Assembly: GCA_947503365.1 (NCBI GenBank)
Contig: CANNDT010000123.1
Location: 1 to 11,672, forward strand
Length of the DNA stretch: 11,672 nt
Direction: 5' to 3'
Source of the DNA: CANNDT01 sp945876205
GTDB lineage: Bacteria > Acidobacteriota > Vicinamibacteria > Vicinamibacterales > UBA2999
In this document: positions 1 through 6,210 of the stretch, piece after piece
Layout: every line of letters begins with the position of its first letter
Numbering within the stretch: position 1 is the stretch's first letter
Notes under the pieces: model-generated
Databases searched by the model: none
What the model saw: only the letters and a program-made list of their open reading frames with translations
Told to the model about the DNA's origin: nothing
Made by a program: the position numbers and the translations under genes

Positions 1-26
1 CCCTTCCCCCTATCCCCTTCCCCCTA
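1..26. repeat. C-rich tandem repeat / G-quadruplex-like tract after the receptor stop codon
   Basis: Two identical copies of the 12-mer CCCTTCCCCCTA lie at 1-12 and 15-26, period 14, and the tract is cut by the window edge. Read on the minus strand, the direction of the neighbouring receptor mRNA, it gives G-runs of 5, 4, 5 and at least 3 with loops AA, ATA and AA. This is a textbook intramolecular G-quadruplex pattern starting 9 bases after the stop codon. It may act as a 3' end or stability element, or be low-complexity intergenic sequence. The pattern is directly visible; the function is inferred. Confidence 0.6.
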
Positions 27-32
27 CCTCCT

Positions 33-3000
33 TCAGAATCCGTACTTGATTCCGAACTGCATGATGCGCGGGTCGCCGGCCGACGCCTGGACGCGGCCGA
101 ATGACGCCACGTTCAGGTTGGTGCCGGGATTGCCCCAGTTGAAGTGATTGAGCAGGTTGAACGCCTCGAGACGTACTTCAACCGTCTGTGACGCGGCGAA
201 CCGCACGACCTTCGAGAGCGCCATGTTGATCGTCCAGAACGCCGGGCCCTTGATGCTGTTGCGCTCGAGATCGCCGAACGTGCCGAGCGCGGGCTGCGCG
301 AACGCGGCGCGGTTCAGATAGTTGTCGAGCGTCTTCGCGCCGTAGACCTCGTCGCTCACCTGGTTGACGCGCTGCTCCTGGAAGCGCTGACCGTTGAGCG
401 CCCGATCGGTGCCCGTGGTGACGGTCAGCCAACTGCCCGACCGCGTCAGGATCACGCCCGACACGCGCCAGCTCGAAGCAATCGCACTCAAAACGGCGTT
501 CCCTAACTCGGGCGTCTCGTAGCCGACGCTGAGATTCGCGACGTGGGTGCGATCCGACTCGCAGTGCCCGCGATCCGCTTCCGGGTGCGCGGGATCGGTC
601 GGCCCCTGCGCCAGCTGCGGAAACCCACCAGTGGTGTTGTCGCCGAAGCAGCGCGACCACGTGTAGTTGCCGTTCAGCGAGACGCCCGCGACATTGCGAT
701 TGCGTGCCGACAGCTTCAACCCGCGATACGTCTGCGAGCCGATGTCGGTGTGCACGTCCAGGTTGCCGATCAGCGCGGCGGCCGCCGGATTCTCGCGCGA
801 CAGCGTCAGCACGCGCCGCTCGTTGAGGTTGGCGGCGGTGCTGCACACAGGATACGAAACGCCATTGAGCACGCAGGGCGCCGTACCGAGGAAGACACCC
901 GGGTTCGCCTGGATCTGCGTCCAGAGCCGGTCCGAGTAGCCGCCGAGATAGCTGGCGCTGACGCCCCACTGCGCGCCGAGCTGCTGCTCGATCGTCACGT
1001 TCCACGACTGCGAGCGTGGTGAATTGATGTCGGGGTCGGTCGCGCCGAATGCGCCGTAGGTCAGGAACTCGGTGTTCGCGGTCGTCGCGATCGGATGCGG
1101 ATCGCCGCCGACGTGGCGGTAGGGCGCGTCGAGACCACCGGGAGGATCCTGGAGCAGCGATCGGTTGCCCCACGGCGGCGCGCCGGCGTTGATGTTGTGG
1201 CGCTCTCCTGTCGGAAAATCGTAGCCGATCCCGTAGGAAGACCTGACCGCCGTGCGGCCGTCACCGTGCACGTCCCACGCAACGCCGCCGCGAGGCGAGA
1301 GGTTCAACCACTGCTTGTGCAAGCCGGTCTTGCCGGCGGGAAACCCTTCGTCACCGGGATAGGTAAAGCCCGCGGGCGCCCTGAGGAACACCGTGCTCTT
1401 CACGTTCTTCTTGAAGTTGTCGAGGCTGAAGTTGTAGATGGCGCCGTTGGTCACGCTCTGACCCAGGAACGGTTCCCACCGCAGGCCGGCGTTGACGGTG
1501 ACGCGCGACGTCGCCCGCCACGTGTCCTGCCCATAGACGCCGTAGTACCACATGTCCATCGGCAGCGCATTCGCGGCGCCATGCTCCAGGCTCGCGACAC
1601 GCCCGAGCAGGAAGTCGCCGAGCCCCAGGCCGGTGCTCTGCCCGTTCACGATCCAGGTGCCGCCCGATCGCGCGTTGGTCAGGAAGTCCATCTTCAGGTA
1701 CGCCAGGCTCACGCCGCCGCCGAACTGATGGCTCCCACGCACCAGCGTCAGATCGTCGGAGACCTGGTAGCTGTCGGTGTTGAAGATGCCGCTGTTGACG
1801 CCGCCGATGGCGAAGCCGCCGGTCACGCTGTAGGACATCTCGCCGGGGCTGTAGCTGTAGACGTCGGAGCCAATGTCGTACGGCGAGAACCACTTCTTCG
1901 TGCTGCGGCTGACCCGCGTGCGGTTGTAGGTCACGCGGAGCGATTGCACGGCGTTTGACCCGAACACCATCGTCGAGCCGCCGACGATCCCCTGATAAAG
2001 ATTGTCGACGCCCTGGGCGCTCGTCGTCAGCACGTTGTCGGACGTTTCGTAGGGCGGCGGCTTCTTCGCGAACTTGAACATGTAGCGCGCGAAGATCGAG
2101 TGGTTGGCGGTCTGCTGCCAATCGACGCGGCCGAGGCCGTCACCTTCCTTGCTGTCGTTCGGCAGCGTGTAGGTGATCTGTCCGCAGGGGTCGGTGGTCG
2201 TCGGCAGGCGCTTCGCCATGTTCAGCGCCGCGGGGCTGAACGCCGACGGGCTGATGCGATTGTTCACGAACCCACCGCGCAACACGACGTCTCGTCCCTG
2301 GCACGCTGCGGAGGCGAAGGTCGAGAAGTCGCCGGCCAGCATGGCGGTGTTCGGCACGTAGGAGATGTTCGACGCCGGCGTCTGGGTGACATTGGTCCCC
2401 TGGTAGCCGCCGAAGAAGAACAGCGTGTCCTTCATCACCGGCCCGCCGAGCGTTCCGCCGAACTGGTGACGCGTCAGGCCATCGTCTTTACGCTCGCGGG
2501 TGGCCGGATCGATCGCGGCAAACGGATCCTTCGCGTTGAAGCGCTTGTCGCGGACGAACTCGAACGCGTTGCCGTGCAGGCTATTGGTGCCCGACTTGGT
2601 CACGGCGTTCACCGATGCGCCGGAGTGCATGCCGTTCTGCGCGCTCAGCCCGCTGGTCGCGACGCTGAACTCCTGGAGCGCGTCGGGAAACGGCATCGGC
2701 AGGTTCGCGTTGTTGTTGACGTCGTTGTGCATCGCGCCGTCGAGCGTGTACGCCACGCCGAACGACAGGCCGCCGGCCACGGAAATCGTGACGCCGCCAG
2801 TCATCGCGCGATTCGAGGCGACGCCGGTCTGCACGGCCGCGCCGGCGAGCACGATCAGGTCGGTGACCTGGCGGCCCTGCAGCGGCAGCTCGACGATGCG
2901 CTCGTTCTCGACGACGTCGCTGATGCCCGCGCTGCGGACGTCGACCAGCGGCGCCGCGGCTTCGACGGCCACCGTCTCCTCGAGGCTGCCGACCGCGAGC

Positions 3001-3323
3001 GTCGCGTTGATCGTCGGCGTGGCGCCGACCTGGAGCACGATGCCGGTCTGCAGGTAGGTCTTGAATCCCTGGAGCGACACTTCCAACCGGTACGGTCCGG
3101 TCGGCAGGTTCGGCATCGAGTAGGTGCCGTTCCCTTCGGTTACGGCCGATCGCGTGAAGCCGGTATCGGTTTGTGTTGCGGTGACGGTGACGCCCGGCAG
3201 CACGGCGCCGCTTTCGTCGGTGACGCGGCCGTTGAGTTCAGCGGTTGCCTGCGCCCACGCGAGGGCGCTGCCGAGAAGAACCATCAAGGCGCCGACGGCG
3301 AGATTCCTGAGAAAGCGCTGCAT
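33..3323 (-). CDS. TonB-dependent receptor, Oar-like, with carboxypeptidase-regulatory-like N-terminal domain (receptor 1)
   Basis: A 1096-residue outer-membrane protein. Residues 1-24 form a signal peptide (cleavage after AWA, before Q25). Residues about 28-108 are a carboxypeptidase-regulatory/CnaB-like beta-sandwich (NGRVTDESGAVLPGVTV). About 115-245 is the plug (ELPLQGRQ, LDGAMHN, AVTKSGTNSLHG). The rest is a large beta-barrel ending in an aromatic residue (QFGIKYGF), as expected for BAM-dependent insertion. Six cysteines (341, 380, 817, 827, 892, 921) all have counterparts in receptor 2. An in-frame extension upstream exists, but ATG 3323 is chosen because GGAGG lies 5 bases before it and the signal peptide starts there; M at 3338 is a second possibility. 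Such receptors import ligands across the outer membrane using TonB energy, but many Oar-like members are uncharacterised and the ligand here is unknown. No clear TonB box was seen. Confidence 0.93.
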   Translation of the reverse strand: MQRFLRNLAVGALMVLLGSALAWAQATAELNGRVTDESGAVLPGVTVTATQTDTGFTRSAVTEGNGTYSMPNLPTGPYRLEVSLQGFKTYLQTGIVLQVGATPTINATLAVGSLEETVAVEAAAPLVDVRSAGISDVVENERIVELPLQGRQVTDLIVLAGAAVQTGVASNRAMTGGVTISVAGGLSFGVAYTLDGAMHNDVNNNANLPMPFPDALQEFSVATSGLSAQNGMHSGASVNAVTKSGTNSLHGNAFEFVRDKRFNAKDPFAAIDPATRERKDDGLTRHQFGGTLGGPVMKDTLFFFGGYQGTNVTQTPASNISYVPNTAMLAGDFSTFASAACQGRDVVLRGGFVNNRISPSAFSPAALNMAKRLPTTTDPCGQITYTLPNDSKEGDGLGRVDWQQTANHSIFARYMFKFAKKPPPYETSDNVLTTSAQGVDNLYQGIVGGSTMVFGSNAVQSLRVTYNRTRVSRSTKKWFSPYDIGSDVYSYSPGEMSYSVTGGFAIGGVNSGIFNTDSYQVSDDLTLVRGSHQFGGGVSLAYLKMDFLTNARSGGTWIVNGQSTGLGLGDFLLGRVASLEHGAANALPMDMWYYGVYGQDTWRATSRVTVNAGLRWEPFLGQSVTNGAIYNFSLDNFKKNVKSTVFLRAPAGFTYPGDEGFPAGKTGLHKQWLNLSPRGGVAWDVHGDGRTAVRSSYGIGYDFPTGERHNINAGAPPWGNRSLLQDPPGGLDAPYRHVGGDPHPIATTANTEFLTYGAFGATDPDINSPRSQSWNVTIEQQLGAQWGVSASYLGGYSDRLWTQIQANPGVFLGTAPCVLNGVSYPVCSTAANLNERRVLTLSRENPAAAALIGNLDVHTDIGSQTYRGLKLSARNRNVAGVSLNGNYTWSRCFGDNTTGGFPQLAQGPTDPAHPEADRGHCESDRTHVANLSVGYETPELGNAVLSAIASSWRVSGVILTRSGSWLTVTTGTDRALNGQRFQEQRVNQVSDEVYGAKTLDNYLNRAAFAQPALGTFGDLERNSIKGPAFWTINMALSKVVRFAASQTVEVRLEAFNLLNHFNWGNPGTNLNVASFGRVQASAGDPRIMQFGIKYGF

Positions 3324-3328
3324 CACAG

Positions 3329-3333
3329 CCTCC
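3329..3333 (-). promoter_or_regulatory. Shine-Dalgarno site of receptor 1
   Basis: GGAGG on the minus strand, 5 bases before the ATG ending at 3323. It decides the start: the alternative ATG at 3336-3338 has no such site, and the open frame running further upstream lies antisense to the DUF4159 gene. Confidence 0.75.
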
Positions 3334-3363
3334 GTCATGTCATTTCCGGCCGATGTAGGTGAC

Positions 3364-3376
3364 GTGCAGGCTGCAC
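3364..3376. promoter_or_regulatory. 13-base perfect palindrome at the predicted receptor 1 transcription start (possible operator)
   Basis: GTGCAG-G-CTGCAC is a perfect inverted repeat around one central base. It touches the last base of the predicted -10 box and spans the expected transcription start of receptor 1, a place where a bound repressor would block initiation. A second, shorter palindrome, CGCT-G-AGCG (3387-3395), sits in the promoter spacer. The symmetry is seen directly; operator function is inferred, and an RNA 5'-end hairpin is an alternative. Confidence 0.4.
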
Positions 3377-3404
3377 TTCTACGGGACGCTGAGCGAAGTG
3401 TCAA
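3376..3404 (-). promoter_or_regulatory. sigma70-type promoter of receptor 1
   Basis: On the minus strand TTGACA (3404-3399, a perfect -35 box) is followed after exactly 17 bases by TAGAAG (3381-3376, 4 of 6 matches to TATAAT). Predicted start is near 3369, giving a 5' leader of about 46 bases before the ATG at 3323. The perfect -35 and ideal spacing in a GC-rich intergenic region make this the best promoter candidate in the window. Confidence 0.55.
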
Positions 3405-3439
3405 GGTCTTTCCCACTGGTGAGGGACCCGCCTGCGCGC

Positions 3440-3445
3440 TAGACT
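3440..3445 (+). promoter_or_regulatory. -10 element of a probable leaderless promoter for the DUF4159 gene
   Basis: TAGACT matches the TANNNT form of the -10 box and ends 7 bases before the ATG at 3453, so transcription would begin at or beside the A of the start codon. No Shine-Dalgarno sequence precedes this ATG, which fits a leaderless mRNA. The -35 region is weak (TGGTGA, 17 bases upstream, 3 of 6). Confidence 0.4.
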
Positions 3446-3452
3446 GTGGCTC

Positions 3453-4268
3453 ATGATCGGCCGACGACGCTGGACGCTTGCTGCCGCCATCATCACGATG
3501 GCCGCGGCGGCGACCGTGCACGCCCAGTTTGGCCGCGGCTTCTTCAACGCCCGCGTCGCGACGCCGCAGGACTTCGACGGCATGTTCCACTACTGCCGCG
3601 TCGTCTATCGCCCATCGATGAACGGCAGCGGCGGAAGCTGGCGCACCGATTTTCCGCGCGCCGATCAGAATCTCTCGATCCGGCTTGGCGAGCTCACGAA
3701 GGTCAGCGTCAGCAAGAGGCCAGGCGGCGAGCCGAACATCCTGCTCGTGCGGCTCGGCGGCGACGAGATGTTCCAGTGCCCGCTGGCGATCATGTCGGCG
3801 CCGGGCGATGCCTCGATCGACACGACCGAGGGCGCCAAGCTGCGCCAGTACCTGCTCAAGGGAGGGTTCCTGTGGGTGGATGACTTCTGGGGCACCTATC
3901 AGTGGGAACACTGGGTCTCGCAGCTTCGCAACGCGCTGCCCGCGAGCGACTACCCGATCTTCGACATCCCGCTCGACCACGCGCTGTTCAAGACGCAGTT
4001 CGAGGTGCCCTCGATCCCGCAGATCCCGAATATCGGCTTCTTCATGCGTTCGGGCGGGGGCACGTCGGAGCAAGGCGCCGACAGCGCCGTGCCCCACGTC
4101 CGCGGCATCGTCGATCCCGCCGGACGCCTGATCGTGCTGATGACGCACAACACCGACATCGCCGACGCGTGGGAACGCGAAGGCGATGACCCCAGCTACT
4201 TCTACAACTTCAGTCCGAAGGGGTATGCGTTCGGAATCAACGCGGTTCTGTACGCACTCACTCACTAG
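3453..4268 (+). CDS. DUF4159 domain-containing exported protein
   Basis: A 271-residue protein. Residues 1-24 are a signal peptide (RRR n-region, alanine-rich core, cleavage after VHA before Q25). Residues about 37-270 form one DUF4159 domain, recognised from FHYCRVVYRPS (45-55), the KGGFLWVDDFWG segment (136-147), IFDIPLDHALF (169-179), THNTDIADAWE (231-241) and a C-terminal KGYAFGINAVLYAL. The family's function is unknown; its Rossmann-like strand followed by a conserved DD has been likened to glutamine-amidotransferase-like folds, but no catalytic triad can be claimed here. It is the only plus-strand gene, transcribed divergently from receptor 1 and convergently with the decarboxylase-family gene. 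In many bacteria DUF4159 genes sit beside MoxR/DUF58 genes; none is seen here. The start is fixed by the signal peptide, and no ribosome site is visible. Confidence 0.9.
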   Translation: MIGRRRWTLAAAIITMAAAATVHAQFGRGFFNARVATPQDFDGMFHYCRVVYRPSMNGSGGSWRTDFPRADQNLSIRLGELTKVSVSKRPGGEPNILLVRLGGDEMFQCPLAIMSAPGDASIDTTEGAKLRQYLLKGGFLWVDDFWGTYQWEHWVSQLRNALPASDYPIFDIPLDHALFKTQFEVPSIPQIPNIGFFMRSGGGTSEQGADSAVPHVRGIVDPAGRLIVLMTHNTDIADAWEREGDDPSYFYNFSPKGYAFGINAVLYALTH

Positions 4269-4289
4269 GCGGGCCCTGAAGGACCCGCC
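4268..4289. terminator. Hairpin between convergent genes (bidirectional terminator or REP-like palindrome)
   Basis: GGCGGG-C-CC, loop TGAA, GG-A-CCCGCC: eight G-C pairs with one C/A mismatch. It begins at the last base of the DUF4159 stop codon and ends 15 bases before the stop of the convergent gene. No T-tract follows on either strand, so it is not a canonical intrinsic terminator; it may be a dispersed extragenic palindrome used as a transcription end. Confidence 0.45.
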
Positions 4290-4304
4290 CTACGTACGGT
4301 TAGG

Positions 4305-4940
4305 TTAGCGCGGGAATGGCGCGGGGGTTGCCCCCTGTGGCGCCGGCGTCCTGGCTGTATTGAGTTGCATGGCCAGGAACGTGTAATAGCCGACGATGCC
4401 GACCGTGTCGACGACGCCGCGCTCGCCGAACTTCGCGAGCGCGCGCGCATAGGTGACATCGCTCACGCGGTGGGTACGCTGCAGCTCGGTGCAGAGATCG
4501 TAGAGCGTTTCTTCGTCCTCGGTCATCTTCGCCGGCCGGCGTCCTTCCGCGATCGCCGTCGCGGTCTCCGGACTCACCCCTTCCTTGAGCGCAATCGGAT
4601 GGTGGATGGCCCACTCGTATTGCTGCGCCCACTGGCTGGCGGTGAGGAGGATCACGAGCTCGCTGAGCCTGGGCGGGAGCGCGCTGTTGTAGCGCAGGTA
4701 GTCGCCCATCGCCCGCGCGCGCGTCATCACCTCGGGGCTGCGAAGCAGCGGATAAAACGGTCCGCTCAACTCGGCGCCGCGCGCGGCCTTGAAATCGGCG
4801 ACCGCCTTCTTCTGCTCGGCCGTCATCGTGTCGGCGGCGATGGGCGGCAGGCGATCCTGCGCGGGGGCTACCACCGCGCACCCGAGGACCGCTGCCAGGA
4901 CAGACGCGATGATGAAGGCCGTGTGCTCATGATGTCTCAT
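4305..4940 (-). CDS. Exported carboxymuconolactone decarboxylase-family protein
   Basis: A 211-residue protein of the carboxymuconolactone decarboxylase/AhpD-like helical fold. The N-terminus has a signal sequence (hydrophobic 8-27, cleavage possible after APA27; VLGC21 is an imperfect lipobox, so a lipoprotein is the alternative). The core is RLSELVILLTASQWAQQYEW (91-110) plus AIHH and an ALKEGVS turn, with E94 and H113 kept. AhpD's redox CxxC maps by spacing to Q106 and E109, so it is not a peroxidase-type member; it fits the decarboxylase/lactonase branch, where the reaction often cannot be predicted. The family is usually cytoplasmic, so export is unusual. It is last in the minus-strand cluster, 64 bases after protein B. 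The ribosome site is weak (GGAG 11 bases upstream). A proline-rich tail (199-211) ends the protein. Confidence 0.88.
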   Translation of the reverse strand: MRHHEHTAFIIASVLAAVLGCAVVAPAQDRLPPIAADTMTAEQKKAVADFKAARGAELSGPFYPLLRSPEVMTRARAMGDYLRYNSALPPRLSELVILLTASQWAQQYEWAIHHPIALKEGVSPETATAIAEGRRPAKMTEDEETLYDLCTELQRTHRVSDVTYARALAKFGERGVVDTVGIVGYYTFLAMQLNTARTPAPQGATPAPFPR

Positions 4941-5004
4941 GGATTCGAGTGCTCCAGCGCGCCGCGGTCCCAGGCCTCGAGCGGCGGGCTCGGCCAGGCT
5001 TCCG

Positions 5005-5802
5005 TCAGCGGGCCTGGTCCGCCCGGCAGGGTGTCGGATCCCAGCCCTGGCGGTCGGGGATTTTCTTGAAGTGATTCGTCGTGACGTACGGACCGGTCAG
5101 ATACATCGGGTCGGTCACCACCGTCGTCACCACCAGCCACGTCGTGCCGTCCGGCTCCGTGAAGTGGTCGTAGTGTTCCTCGAGCACCGCGTTCTCGCTG
5201 TACGGCACGCCGTTCTTGCGCAGGTAGCCCGGCTTCATCTTCGTGGTCGTCACCTTGAGGTGCCCCACCGTGCTGTCGCCCGGCCCGCCGCGGCCGCGCG
5301 CGCCGGCGCTTTCCCACGTCGCCACCGAGTAACCCTGCCACGACGGCATCACCGTCGCCGGAGGCGGCGCGTTAAAGTGCAGCAGCCGCGACTGGCCACC
5401 CGAGTCGAAGTCTTCCTTCAGCGTGTTGTCATCCGCCCAGCGGATGTCGAGGCGCCCGGGGATGCGCATGATCGCCGCCGCCCCGTAGCTCTTGCACTGC
5501 TCGTCGCCCGCCGGTTCCTTCGCCGGATCCCACAGGCCCGCGATCCGCCGCGCCTCCGGATTGAGCGGCAGCATCGCAAACTCGCCCTTCGGTGGCACGA
5601 GCATGCGGAGATGCCAGTGCTCGGTCACCACCGCGACGTAGGTGCCGGTGAGATCTTCAGGCGCCACCGCCTTCGCCGCCGGCGCCGGACCGGCGGGGCC
5701 GCCGGCGCGACCCGCGCCGCCACGACCTTGCGCGGACACCACGCCCGGCAGCACCAGGCCGACCACCAACGCGAGGGCGGAGAGAAACGCGACGCGGCGC
5801 AT
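5005..5802 (-). CDS. Exported protein B of unknown function, paralogue of the protein at 7248-8132
   Basis: A 265-residue protein with a signal peptide (1-24, cleavage after VSA before Q25) and a Gly/Ala/Pro/Arg-rich linker (25-50), then one predicted beta-rich domain. Landmarks: EDLTGTYVAVVTEHW (49-63), EQCKSYG (101-107), PGRLDIRWADDNTLK (115-129), SWQGYSVATW (154-163), LKVTTTKMKPGYLRKNG (182-198), DPMYLTGPY (231-239) and a terminal DPTPC (255-259). It has exactly two cysteines (103, 259), likely a disulfide. I know similar unnamed proteins from Acidobacteriota and some Proteobacteria, commonly near DUF6152 genes, but no function. Its ATG directly follows the DUF6152 stop (TAG-ATG), which implies translational coupling, and no strong ribosome site is visible. 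A second RGG-like stretch lies at 166-175. A ligand-binding or lyase-like beta fold is possible but unproven. Confidence 0.88.
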   Translation of the reverse strand: MRRVAFLSALALVVGLVLPGVVSAQGRGGAGRAGGPAGPAPAAKAVAPEDLTGTYVAVVTEHWHLRMLVPPKGEFAMLPLNPEARRIAGLWDPAKEPAGDEQCKSYGAAAIMRIPGRLDIRWADDNTLKEDFDSGGQSRLLHFNAPPPATVMPSWQGYSVATWESAGARGRGGPGDSTVGHLKVTTTKMKPGYLRKNGVPYSENAVLEEHYDHFTEPDGTTWLVVTTVVTDPMYLTGPYVTTNHFKKIPDRQGWDPTPCRADQAR

Positions 5803-6189
5803 CTAATCGACCCGGCCGTTCCACGTCCAGCCGTCGCTCGGACGCCGCACGCTCTGAATCAGCAACCGCAGCGACGAGGGGTCCCGCCCCTGCTCGCCGG
5901 TCACCACGATCTTGTCGCCGACCTTGAGCGTCGTCCGCGTCATCTTCGACTGCGACAACTGGCTGATCGAGCCCCACTCCAGCGCCCAGGTCTTCAGCGT
6001 CCCGTCCTTGTCCGCCACGTCCATGCGCAGGAACGAGTGCGGGTTGCGCCAGACAAACTCTTTCACCACGCCCTCGATCTCCACCTTCTCGCCGGTGTAG
6101 GTCGCCGAGAACGAGTGATGAGCCATGAGGGGCGCGGCGCTGCCGAGCAACGCCACGACGGCCATCAGCGCCAGGATTCGACGTGTCAT
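5803..6189 (-). CDS. DUF6152 family exported protein
   Basis: A 128-residue protein. The signal peptide (1-23) is cut after LMA, so the mature protein would start with HHSFSATY. The small beta-barrel domain that follows shows the family's pattern: VEIEGVVKEFVWRNPHSFLR (36-55), a WALEWGS strand (68-74) and VGDKIVVTGEQGRD (90-103), resembling an OB-type fold. Its function is not established. The conserved His-His at the mature N-terminus and the NPH motif suggest metal or small-ligand binding; this is inference. The ribosome site AAGGAG is well placed 6 bases before the ATG. It follows the metallo-beta-lactamase-fold gene by 21 bases and its stop abuts the start of protein B, so it sits firmly inside the operon. 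Confidence 0.92.
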   Translation of the reverse strand: MTRRILALMAVVALLGSAAPLMAHHSFSATYTGEKVEIEGVVKEFVWRNPHSFLRMDVADKDGTLKTWALEWGSISQLSQSKMTRTTLKVGDKIVVTGEQGRDPSSLRLLIQSVRRPSDGWTWNGRVD

Positions 6190-6210
6190 GGGGTTCTCCT
6201 TGGTAGCGAC

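Noticed and set aside
2100..3362. 420-residue plus-strand open frame opposite receptor 1
   Set aside because: Antisense shadow of the plug and regulatory domain coding region, with no recognisable motif or ribosome site.
3324..4265. In-frame N-terminal extension of receptor 1 by about 314 residues
   Set aside because: It lies antisense to the DUF4159 gene, is arginine-rich without domain character, and a good ribosome site plus signal peptide mark the start at 3323.
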